Positions 37,941 to 47,132 of a stretch of 64,000 nt of DNA are shown here, one piece after another (positions within the stretch are counted from its first letter, which is position 1; the number at the start of each line of letters is the position of its first letter). The notes below the pieces were generated by a model. The model searched no databases. It saw nothing but the letters and a program-made list of their open reading frames with translations, and was not told where the DNA came from. Both the position numbers and the translations under genes were made by a program. Source of the stretch: Adiantum capillus-veneris (lineage: Eukaryota; Streptophyta; Polypodiopsida; Polypodiales; Pteridaceae); the NCBI GenBank assembly GCA_014529385.2, contig CM043963.1, positions 6,435,001 through 6,499,000 on the forward strand. The letters run 5' to 3'.

Positions 37941-38461
37941 TAGAGGCCATCCAATGAGAAGAGGGTGGTGGACACACTCTATGCCCTCAAAAATGTAGGG
38001 GGACAAAGTAGTCTTACACTTTTTAAATGGGCTCTTACCTAGTGAGAAGGTGGGGGGGGGGGGGGCATATGGAACCTCCAACTTCCCTCCTTTTTGATCC
38101 GGTTTTGAAAAAATCCCAAAAATTTGAAATTTTTCAAAAATTTCAAAACTCAAATTCCATCTTCTGAAATCCCCCCTAAAACTATTTTATGGTCAAAAAA
38201 GCATTTTTTTATCTCAAAAAGTCAAAACGTGCGTCCAAAAACCCTAAAATTCAAAATTTTTAAAAAATCTTTTTTTGCTATCCAGAGCTCCCCCAAAATT
38301 AGTTATTAGGCAAAAAGGGATTTTCTCTCTCTAGAACCCCTTTTCCAACCCCTCCTTGGTTGCAACCATCACACTCATCCTCTACTCCAACACTCTCTCT
38401 CTTTACACCATCTCCATTGCTGCAGCAAGGAAGCTCCTCTCTCCTCCCCTACCACCTTCCA

Positions 38462-38556
38462 TTGCCACACCAAGCAAGGCTTATCCACCTTCTCCTCCCA
38501 GTGCCACACCAAGCAAGGGTTGTCCACCTTCTCCTCCCATTGCCACAAGGGTTGAC
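38462..38556 (+). repeat. Short repeats in the 5' region of gene A
   Basis: CACACCAAGCAAGG and CCACCTTCTCCTCCCA each occur two to three times just upstream of the gene A start. Confidence 0.7.
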
Positions 38557-38639
38557 CATTTTCTCATATCACTTTATCACACCTACATTGTAGCAACAAG
38601 CAAGGTTCTTCTCCTCCTCCTAGTTTGCTTTGCTCAACC

Positions 38640-39884
38640 ATGGCCAACTCTACTTCGCAAAGGAGACCAAAGGATGAGGTCACAGCACTTGCATGCCACA
38701 ACACTAGAGGTGTAGATGATGAGTGGGTGCCACAAGAGTTCACCAAAGGTGCTTGGGTATACATGCAACCATCTGCTGTTGGCCCTCATCGTGTGCGGAA
38801 TCGTGCAAACTTGGATCTTCATTGGAAAGGAAAGCTCCTTGGCTTCAAGAACCGCAAAGACAAGGGGACCATAGCCATTGTGCAACATGTTTTCTCAATG
38901 TCAACCATGCACTTGCAACAACCACCTCGATTTCCAACACATTGTAAGTACATGTTTTGAGAATACAAAGCTAGGTGTGAAATCACAGTGTAATGTTATT
39001 ATGGATTCATACTTAACATTTGTCATGCATTTATAGTCATATTTCCATCCACGTTGGTGGAGGAGCAGCCACTACATAGTCTCTCCGGCACATTCAATGC
39101 TATACATGCGGATATTGGAGCAATAATGTTCCCGCATCTTTGCCCAACCAAACTGGTTCAAAGAAGGATTTTCTTCTATTATCACTCCTATATTGTCCCT
39201 ACTTCTACACAAGCATTTGGAACGCTTGAACCCATCAAAGTAACTTCCTTATTAAGTATGGAGTGGCCGGTCCCAGATTTGTGGTCGGTAGCATCTTTCA
39301 AGCAAAAGATGATAATGGATGTCCAAAACTCTTTGAAATACTCTAAAGCTTCTAGGTCTGTGGGCTTGAGCTGGTGTGGAAGGCTTTTAGAAGAGGATTG
39401 GGGTTTTGTGGAGGGCATGCACAACGGGGACCGGTACCGTTGTAAGGTTGGAGCTTCAGGTATTGGAATGCGCTATTTGAAATCCCACACCTCCTTGTAC
39501 ATACGATTTCACTATGATCGTTGGATGTGCAAGCTTGGAGTGTGGACTCCCTTACAGAGTGTAGATGGCGCTATTGCAAGCTTTGACATTGCAGTGAAGA
39601 TGCCCAACGATGCTTTGGAGGCAGTCCAAGTGAACAAGCATTGGACTCTCAGTAATGTTCGAGAACATTTGGTTATTATGGGTTTTGAGGCCCTCCAACA
39701 AGCACAATTTCGTTTACAAGGTCACAAGGTGAGAGTCCTTCCACCACATTTTCAATACATCATGGTTTGTCGATCATTAGATGCTTATTGTAATGAATGT
39801 CCGCAGATTGGGAAGAGAATGGAAGACAAATTGAAGGTCGAGGAGGACTGGGGGATAGATGGAACTATGCTATCGATCTTATAA
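38640..39884 (+). CDS. Gene A: unknown 383-aa protein, two exons, intact
   Basis: ATG at 38640. Exon 1 38640-38943, intron 38944-39036 (GTAAGTA...TTTATAG), exon 2 39037-39884; the join is in phase and gives 383 aa without a stop. Residues about 27-85 (GAWVYMQPSAVGPHR, HWKGKLLGFKNRKDKGT) have the look of a small beta-barrel such as a Tudor/SH3-like fold. Residues about 310-350 (WTLSNVREHLVIMGF, FRLQGHKVRVL) loosely resemble a ubiquitin-like pattern. Both are guesses. A Cys/His-containing tail (CRSLDAYCNECPQ) could bind metal. It is the leftmost gene within the TIRs, reads the same way as gene B, and no counterpart is visible in copy 1 because the window starts too late. Being intact next to a gene with two stops suggests recent decay of the element. 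Confidence 0.7.
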
Positions 39885-40130
39885 CTTTGTAACTCTTGCA
39901 ATTTTCATATTGATCCCCGCTGTAATCAACATGATTTGCTTCGGCAAATCATGCCTCTGAATATAATTTTTTGCATTGGGATGAGAAATCATTTTTTGGT
40001 GAAAGTGCCTTTTTTTTTAATGTCTTAAAAAAAGGGTACATTATAAAAGGGGGGGCACCTAACTCATTCACTATTTTCACTTTTGCAACTCCTAAGCTCC
40101 TCCACTCTCTATCCACACCCCAGGCTAAAC

Positions 40131-41528
40131 ATGGATGCTGCCACAACCTCTGCATCTGTACCCACATCCACCCCTTTGTCACGCTTCATCCTCTTCCTCA
40201 AGGACACCAAATACAAAGGGAAGTTGGACCTCCACACCTTTTTTACTCGTCTCCCTGACCTTGATGCCACAGTTGCCCTTCACATGGATGCATTTGAGGA
40301 GATTTCTGCGTTCATGGAGGAGCACATCATAAAATATTCTGTATCTATCCCCCCACATGCAGGGATCTGGGTGCCTTGAGATCTTTTGCGCTATATACAC
40401 AAAGGTGATCGCCCATTCGCCAAGCGGTTGCAACGATTCCAAGAAATTTCAACCAATGCAGGCCATTACTTGGACGAGCAAGCCCCTGGGGTGTCAGCTC
40501 TCAAGAAGCGCAAGTTGGGGGTGGAGTACCTTTCTCGGCTCGCAACATTTATCTTCTTGGTGAGCGAGGAACCTGATTTGGAGGATCTCCGCTTACCACA
40601 CCTTCAAGTTGGGTCCTTTATCAAGGACACCAAGGAGCAGCAGGTTATCCCCATGAACCCTGCAGCGGAAGGAAAAGCACACCAGCTCGAGTACCCTAGT
40701 GGTCTTGAGGAAGTGGTTGTGCTATGCAACAGCAGCAAATGTCCCTTAGACAATACGCCAGATGCCCTAGAAAGCAAGGTCTTGCCAGATGGGGACTCTG
40801 TTGCTGACACTATTGCAGTTGTATGTGCGGAGGTCCTGGTAGCAGAGCAGTTGCACGTGGCTGATGAAGATTTCCAAGCCACGCAAGCCAAGGTTGAGGC
40901 TGCTAGGATGCCTATGCCATTATGCAACCTCCCATCTGATGATCCAAAGCTTGTATCTGTGGTGCATGGGACCATTGACTTGGATGCAAAGGGCAACAGG
41001 GAGGAGGATGACAAGGAGCAGGAGGTAAATTGTATCCTAATTTTCATGTTACTATTTTATCTTTCGTTGTCTTTTTTCTCAACCTTCATCGGTTTATGAC
41101 AGGATGTTGTGGAGGTTGATGATTTTGCTGCAAGGACGGGTGGCAAGCGGACGGGCTTTGGACCTCAAGCTTCCCTTGCGCATTACCTCGGACAACTCCC
41201 CCCTGGCGATGTGGCCATTATCCATAATGAATTTACTCCCCGAGCCCATTTTATGACTTGGTCGTTAAAAGCTTTGAGCAAGTTTTTGTGTTTGAGTACC
41301 ATTGCTCAAACTGCGCATCAAGTGTTCCTAGTGCGTAGATCCCTTGTATGCACAGAGTTTGGCACTGGCTTTCGTGGTAAAGTGCTTGCCTAGATAGGGA
41401 TACATGCTTCCATTGGCTCAACTGACCCAAATGCCATAGCGCAGTCCCTCTTGACTGGGGAGTTGCCTTACGCGCAAAATAGGCGCGAGGAAATGGTCAA
41501 AAAAATTCTGAACTCCTCAGATACATGA
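40131..41528 (+). pseudogene. Gene B: unknown accessory protein, two in-frame stops
   Basis: ATG at 40131 (MDAATTSASVPTST), 247 bp after gene A. Exon 1 40131-41024, intron 41025-41102 (GTAAATT...TGACAG), exon 2 41103-41528. The frame is kept throughout except for TGA at 40377-40379 and TAG at 41391-41393. Coding clearly continues past both: RYIHKGDRPFAKRLQRF after the first and SIGSTDPNAIAQSLL after the second. The exon 2 part is homologous to the end of the + gene at 18-1167, which supports reading through the TAG. TGA in place of CGA and TAG in place of CAG would be simple C-to-T changes. Function unknown; a long acidic middle is shared in character with copy 1. Confidence 0.7.
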
Positions 41529-41652
41529 TGTAAAATCACCGTGCTAGAAGGAATAAAAAATATTTGAAATTGTCTCTATATTGCAAATTCTTTTCAATCT
41601 GATTTGTCAATCTTGAAAATTGTTTCAATTGGTGATATGAATTGTTTTTTGA

Positions 41653-42429
41653 CTTTGTTATTTCAAGGTATGTAATTGCAGTCAATTTGAGTATACTTGT
41701 GATTTTTAAGTACCCTAGGGGGTTATATTAGCCTATAAGGGGCAAAAAATGCCTGGCCACAAGGGCGCGCAAATGGCCCATCCATCAGTTTTGGATGGGC
41801 CATTTGCGCGCCCTTGTGGCCAGGCATTTTTTTGCCCCTTATAGGCCAATCTACCCCCTAGGGTACTTAAAAAGCACAAATTTATTGCAATGGATTGGTT
41901 TTGCACCATTCATTTAAATGCAACCTTTTTATGGCAATTCCAGTATATGTTCACACTCAAGGAGACTAGAAAAGCTCAAATCAATTATGAAATGAAGTTT
42001 CCAGCAAACTATCACTTGCTTTAGCTCTACCTACTACACCCTTGCACCAAAAAGTCAAATTACATTGGACACTTGGTTTCACAATATGTTATAAGTTTTG
42101 ATATCCTATAAGGAATTCAAAGCTTGAAATGACCAAAAAAAGGTTTCCATAAGGATCCATATAAAATATTGATGCAAAACCAATAGGTTTTAGTAAATTT
42201 GGTTATTTTAAGTACCCTTGGGGGTAGATAAGCCTACAAGGGGCTTAAAAAGGCCTGGCCACAAGGGCGCGCAAATGGTCCATCCATCAGTTTTGGATGG
42301 GCCATTTGCGCGCCCATGTGGCCAGGCCTTTTCTTGCCCCTTGTAGGCTTATCTACCCCTAAGGTTACTTAAAATGCACAAATTTACTGAAATTGACTAC
42401 AATTACATACAGAACTTGAAATTACAAAG
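41653..42429. repeat. 777-bp palindrome made of two smaller palindromes
   Basis: The left half 41653-42040 is matched, inverted, by 42042-42429: CTTTG.TATTTCAAG and GTATGTAATTG at the outer edges, TTGGTTTTGCA farther in. Each half holds its own tighter palindrome, 41706-41870 and 42208-42372. These have arms of about 75-80 bp around the same TCAGTTT-like loop and share GGCCACAAGGGCGCGCAAATGG. So one 80-bp unit occurs four times in alternating orientation. It fills the gap between convergent gene B and the H3 gene. No ORF. It could be a nested foldback insertion or a part of the transposon. Confidence 0.88.
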
Positions 42430-42530
42430 ATAATAAACAGAGTAGACACAACTGTTGATCATATTGTCATTGGAAAGTCAAATCATTACAAAGATAAGGG
42501 TGTGCAATACAAAAAGAGGGGTAACTTCGG

Positions 42531-43427
42531 CTAATGCTCGAAGTCTCGTCGCAATCGTCGTGCAAGCTGCATATCTTTTGGCTGTATTGTCACTCGCTTT
42601 GCATGAATGGCACATAGGTTGGTATCTTCCAACACTGAAATGATGTGGGCCTCTGCAGCTTCTTGAATAGCCTCTAGCGCTATTGCTTGCATTCTATAAT
42701 GACTTCCATAGCTTTGAAGCACTTCCTTCACAGTGCGAGCAAAGGGGGCGCATCGAATCAAGAGCTCCGTTGTCTTCTCGTAGTGGCGGATTTCTGCAAA
42801 TGCCCTTGCTATTTTTCGGCGCCGCTGCGGTTGTCTTGGGGGCACTTGCACATTTGCTGGCGGGCGGCGTGAAGGCTTCTTGAAAAACTTAGACTTGCGT
42901 CTGTTTACATGCTTAGGGGCTGGTTCTGCAGCCTGTTCTGATTCTTCCTCTTCCCTTGGTTGCCGATCTTGTCGTGTGGGGAGAGCTCCCTTACCTTGAG
43001 GCAATGTCTTCCCCCCAACGGCCACCCGGTGTGTGCGCGGTATGTTTTCTCGTAGCCATGGTGGCTCACTCTCTGATTCGGTGTCTGTATTGACCACCCG
43101 AGTCCTGGATGGTCCTGCTTGTGATTGGGGGCGCGACGGTTGCTCCCTATCGGACTCTGATGTTTGCTGGCCCTCTGGTTCTCTCCAGTGCTGGGCACGT
43201 TGCTTCATTCTCTTTCTAGGTGTTATATCTTGAGGAGGTGGAGATTCAACAGTCCTTGATGACTCTCGTGCCCTACCACCATGCCCACTACCAGAAGAGT
43301 TCCTGGAACGGCCAGGTGTTCGTGGCCGTTTTCTTGTGCCTTTAAGCCATGACGGCTTCTCACATCCTTGGAGGGTGTTTTTGTTGGCAGGCGGATGCTC
43401 TTTCGCGGTTTGTTTGGTGCGCGCCAT
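42531..43427 (-). CDS. Histone H3 variant with a ~200-residue tail, intronless
   Basis: ATG at 43427, stop at 42531, 298 aa, no intron or stop. It starts [13 protein letters not shown]: residues 1-7 after Met equal the H3 tail, with K4 kept, R8 changed to K and K9 to E. Residues about 30-200 are a basic, Ser/Pro/Arg-rich, disordered tail. Residues about 205-298 are a full histone fold: [56 protein letters not shown] and [11 protein letters not shown]. Loop 1 has the normal H3 length, lacking the extra residue of CenH3, although APF, EAAE and KDMQLARRL are CenH3-like. It should enter nucleosomes as an H3. It lies 140 bp downstream of the transposase stop on the same strand, inside the TIRs. 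Alternatives: a retrocopied host H3/CenH3 gene landed here by chance. Confidence 0.9.
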   Translation of the reverse strand: MARTKQTAKEHPPANKNTLQGCEKPSWLKGTRKRPRTPGRSRNSSGSGHGGRARESSRTVESPPPQDITPRKRMKQRAQHWREPEGQQTSESDREQPSRPQSQAGPSRTRVVNTDTESESEPPWLRENIPRTHRVAVGGKTLPQGKGALPTRQDRQPREEEESEQAAEPAPKHVNRRKSKFFKKPSRRPPANVQVPPRQPQRRRKIARAFAEIRHYEKTTELLIRCAPFARTVKEVLQSYGSHYRMQAIALEAIQEAAEAHIISVLEDTNLCAIHAKRVTIQPKDMQLARRLRRDFEH

Positions 43428-43484
43428 TTCGTTGGTAAGAGCTCACCTGTTCTTAAGAAATGAGTGATTTATGAGAGCATGCAA

Positions 43485-43492
43485 TATTTATA
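43485..43492 (-). promoter_or_regulatory. TATA box of the H3 variant gene
   Basis: TATAAATA on -, 58 bp upstream of the ATG, flanked by GC-rich GGGCCC words. With transcription starting about 30 bp on, the leader would be about 30 bases. It implies that H3 has its own promoter in the 140-bp gap after the transposase. Confidence 0.6.
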
Positions 43493-43566
43493 AGGGCCCA
43501 TTTAAAAAGGGCCCTGTTCACACTAATTTTTTTAAAAGAAGTATTATTTTTTTAATAAACATGTCG

Positions 43567-46515
43567 CTAAGAGTTGGACCCTGCGTTCACGTTTAGTGAC
43601 TCGCGCAGTATCCACTTTGATCCTTGTCGCACTCTGCATCGCCGCCATGCAGCATGCTTGGTGGGACCTTGCGACATTTGCCACTTGTTGCTATGCTCTT
43701 GACGACTCCATTTGCGCACTTCAATAGCAATCTTGGATTGTCGCGCACGCTCCATTGTGAGCTTACGAGCAAATGTTGTGCGAAAAAACCAGTTGAACAT
43801 CTCCTCCAAATAATTGGATTGCACCATTCCACCACCACGTCGAGTATTTTTTAAGTACACTCCCCTTGCTCGATAATGGGACTTCTCCATGCCTTGAGTG
43901 CTAAAAATTTCAAGCGATCCATACTTGTGCATAAAAAATGCACCATGCGCAAACAAGATATGCTGTTCACATGAGCAAACGATCCACATTAGTAAATAAA
44001 AACAATCCCTTGTAATGAATACACCATGAATGACTTACCATGTAATGTGTGATGTTATTTTCACCCCAAGAAAGGGTGAAGACCTTGGTAAAATCCGCCA
44101 AAGCTTCTTGAAATGATTGCCGTTGTTCTTCTGTTGTGCTGTTAAGGCTCATAAGCTTGACCATTTTATCAAAATGGGCCCATAATTGCTTGCGCTTGCT
44201 GCAAGCTCGCCATTTGAATCATTGTCAGTAGTAGCTTTGCATAACTCTTTCCAAAGCTCCCAAAGGTTACCTGCCTGCTGGTTGGAGCTGCTTTGAGCAT
44301 CATATCGACTTGGCTTTCCTTGGGAAACTTTCTTCAAAAAGTGTCTAGCTTTTTGTCCACTCATTGACACTTGTTGAGCAATTTCATGGGCCTCCCCTGT
44401 GTTCTTTGCAGCAACTATAGACACATTTCCACCATGATAGCCAATGCAATTCAAGAGTACCTCCACTCTTTCGATCGCTTCCTGGGACTTTTCCAACGGT
44501 TTCATTGTGAAAGCATAGTCAATGTGGAGCTTCAATAGCCTATCAAAAATACGCATGAATGCGTGTAATGTACAAAAATGTACATTCGATAGAGGAAATC
44601 GAAAGATTGGATTCCAAGTGTGGTCCTTTTGATCACGGTCTGGGGCATCGAGCATGGGACATCTCAGAATAGACGCTTCCCATTCTCTACCTTCATCTCC
44701 GACATCATGACAATCTAACCCTTGTTCTCCATGCCCTTGCCATGGAAGCATGTAACTGGCCTTTGCAGTGCTCTTATGTGATTTTTGTCCATTAGGTTTG
44801 TACCCTCGAGTGCAAAATGGACAAGGCATGAGAGAAGAAGCCCCTTGTTTGCAACCAAGCAAACACTTTATGGTCTTCAAATCCCCACCTAAGTGCCACT
44901 CCACATCATAACTACCAAAGCCCTCAATCTCCAACTTCTGACCTGCAATTTGGGAGTGTATTACTTCTGTGATCCATGGAGTTCTCTCAAAAATCCACGA
45001 AAGTAATCCATTGGTCTCTTTGGGCACCTCAATAGCACCCAACCACCAAATGCCTTTCTCTGATTGCACGCTAAAAGATAGGGTGGGATATGGCTCGACT
45101 GAATCCCTTTGCTTTGTTTGCAGAAGGGCCTCGTTCATTAGAGTGACACTTAGCCTCTCTAACCTTCGGCCTTTCACTATTTGACACTCATCGAGTTTCA
45201 GCACAAAAGCGACTTTTGTGCCAAGCACTACAAAATAAATAGTGCTAAGACCTTAAACTTCATCTTTGATAGAAAGAATAATACCAAAGAAAAAAGTAAA
45301 GTGTGTCACCTTCTTCAGGTAACTCGTAAAATCTAAGCATGGCTTCTTGAAGCCTTCTAAGATCCACGAAAATATTGTTCCACATTGTGTAAGGAAATCC
45401 CTTATTCGAAGGTCTTATGGATTGTTTCTTACCTTTTCCCCTTGTCTTTGTTGCGCAAGAAGCATAAAGGGAAGTTGGCATTGTGTCCTCAATGTGTAGG
45501 TATGTCCCAATGCGGGAGAACACATCTTCGTTTGTGGCCTTCTTTGCGAGCTTGACCTTGTGAGGAATGGGAAATAGGTTTTCCACAATGCCATGTTCTT
45601 TGAGGGCATCCTTTAGGAGTTGAAAAATAGCATGATAGGCTTTGGTGCTCATTCCAGCCTCATCACAAGCTTGTTGAACGTCATCATCATTAACCACATT
45701 TCTAAATTTACGCATAAGGTCCTTGGTGATTGCATCCTTAATGTGCTTACCTCCAGGTGATTGTAAGATAGAAATAACGTCCTTGGTATTGAGACAACTA
45801 GTGAGAAGGTTGACTCGATTATCCTGGCTTGTTCCACCACATGCCTCCTGGATGAAGTTTCTAGCAACAAATAAACATAAATGCTAGAAAATACTGTGAA
45901 GTAAGAATGCAGCATGCAAGTAAAGACCAAATCACCTTGTGGCTGTAACTCGTCGTTGCGTGCTCCTCCGGAATGTGCAAGAGTTTCAATGGATGAATAC
46001 GGGCGTTTGCATTCCCTTGCACCAAGGGGTGTTTCTTTCAAGTATGTGATGGTGTTGGTAAGCTTCTGGTTGTGGGACTCCTTTTCTTGCATTTGTTGTT
46101 CAAGACTTTTAACTACCCTCTCCGAAGAGGCAACACTCTCTTGTAATGCCGTCGTCTTGAGGTGAAGAGCTTGACATTCGTGCATCCACATATGCAAAGA
46201 AGCACCTGCACCCATACACAGCCGCTTGCAATAGCCTAACAAGCCTACTTCTCCCCTCCCAAGAAATTGAAGAAATGTGGAAAGGCTATTAAACGGTGGA
46301 TGGAAGCGGCTTATAGGATCGTAAGGGTACAAATGACCATCCACCCAAATGTCAACATTGGTCTCACAAGCGGTGCGACGTTCCTGTGATGACCTTTGAT
46401 CACCTTCACTAGTGGTCTTCGGTGCAAATGCCGTGGGTAAGCGAATATGTATGCTTTTGGTGTGCGGAGTACGTGGTGGTGGAAGCAAACCATTTGTGAT
46501 GTCCGTGAGCACCAT
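43567..46515 (-). CDS. DDE-type transposase-like gene, copy 2 (four exons, one frameshift)
   Basis: Start ATG 46515 (MVLTDITNG). Exons on -: 46515 to about 45936, about 45860-45310, 45227-44039, 43962-43567. Exon 2/3 (GAAGAAG|GTGACA, TTTGTAG) and exon 3/4 (CATG|GTAAGTC, GAACAG) close in phase or fit well; exon 1/2 shows the same phase offset as copy 1. Exon 1: VDIWVDGHLYPYDP, VGLLGYCKRL, then a coiled coil. D1 in VLKLDECQIVKG (codon at 45192), D2 in HLGGDLKTIKC (44883, 103 residues later), CPFC 20 residues after D2, HGGNVSI, Glu in STQGMEKSHYRAR (43887). A single-base shift near 44200 moves the frame before LWAHFDKMVKL, so this copy is probably inactive. D1-D2 spacing and the CxxC after D2 recall RAG1/Transib. 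Confidence 0.78.
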
Positions 46516-46554
46516 GGAAGCTGTTGCGTGAGGAAGCAATTGATGAAAAGATAG

Positions 46555-46700
46555 AGGGGGAAGGGTAGAGAGGCAGAGCAGGATGGGAGGAGAGAAGGAG
46601 GGAGGGAGGGGAGGGAGAGATTGGGGAGGAGGAGGAAGGTAGGGGCAGAGAGGGAGAGGAGAGGGAGAGGGAGAGAGGAGGGAGGAGGGAGGAGGGAGGA
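46555..46700. repeat. Purine-rich (GGGAGGA)n tract upstream of the transposase
   Basis: About 145 bp of almost pure G/A on + (C/T on -) just upstream of the transposase start, as a long pyrimidine-rich leader or promoter element on -. The proline/serine frames across it are compositional artefacts. Confidence 0.8.
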
Positions 46701-46739
46701 GGATGAGAGAACAAAATGTTTATTACTTTTGGGGGGAAA

Positions 46740-47064
46740 AGATTTTTGAAAAAATGGACTTCTAAGCTTGTGGGTTAAAAAATGGGTCAAAAAATGATTT
46801 TTGGATATGTATATATGTTGGGAGGGAGTTTTAAGTAAAAAACAAATAAAAATATTTTTTTAAAAAAAAAGTCAAATTTTGACTCTTTTTGACCCACGGA
46901 ATTGCTGATGTGGACACACCCCTATGCTTCCTTCACTTTAAAAAAAGCTAGAGAGAGAAAGCAACCTTTTAGGTCCACATCCTACATTTGTCTAAAAAAA
47001 AGGCTAGAAAAGCCTACTCAAAACTACCTTCTTCAATGCCCTTGCCCCCTAAACCCCACACAAC
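46740..47064. other. Upstream region of transposase inside right TIR
   Basis: AT-rich with A-runs at 46859-46871; no ORF. It should hold the transposase promoter, but no TATA box stands out beyond TATATATG near 46806-46815. Confidence 0.4.
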
Positions 47065-47132
47065 ATTAGCCTTAATCCCTAAAAATTAGGATTCCTTACA
47101 AGGCCCATGCAAGGTTCATATTTCTCCTAATG
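47065..47132 (-). repeat. Right terminal inverted repeat
   Basis: Inverse of 37891-37940 in two blocks, with about 20 extra bases between the blocks. Confidence 0.78.

Larger units (their letters stand above)
37891..47132. mobile_element. 9.24-kb multi-gene DNA transposon with TIRs and an H3 variant
   Basis: Bounded by CATTAGGAAAAATATGAACC (37891-37910) and its inverse with one change (47113-47132). A second inverted block GGGATTAAGGTTAAT (37926-37940) matches 47065-47079 with one change. Between them lie gene A (+), gene B (+, two stops), a 777-bp palindrome, an H3 variant (-) and a DDE transposase (-). The inner gene pair B/transposase recurs in diverged form at 18-4080, so these genes travel together. 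No target duplication is seen: the left flank is a CT tract, the right flank is gypsy RNase H coding sequence. The inner ends are therefore supported but the insertion event is not. The family is not one I can name. Confidence 0.8.

Noticed and set aside
42531-43427. Calling the H3 ORF a plant CenH3
   Set aside because: ARTK start and long tail fit CenH3, but loop 1 lacks the added residue and the conserved Trp, and the C-terminus is H3-like ([15 protein letters not shown]). Kept as an H3 variant with CenH3 as an alternative.
46311-46790. Pro/Ser/Leu-rich frame of 159 aa on - upstream of the transposase
   Set aside because: Frame over the purine tract and in the shadow of transposase exon 1; the conserved block lies in the other frame.
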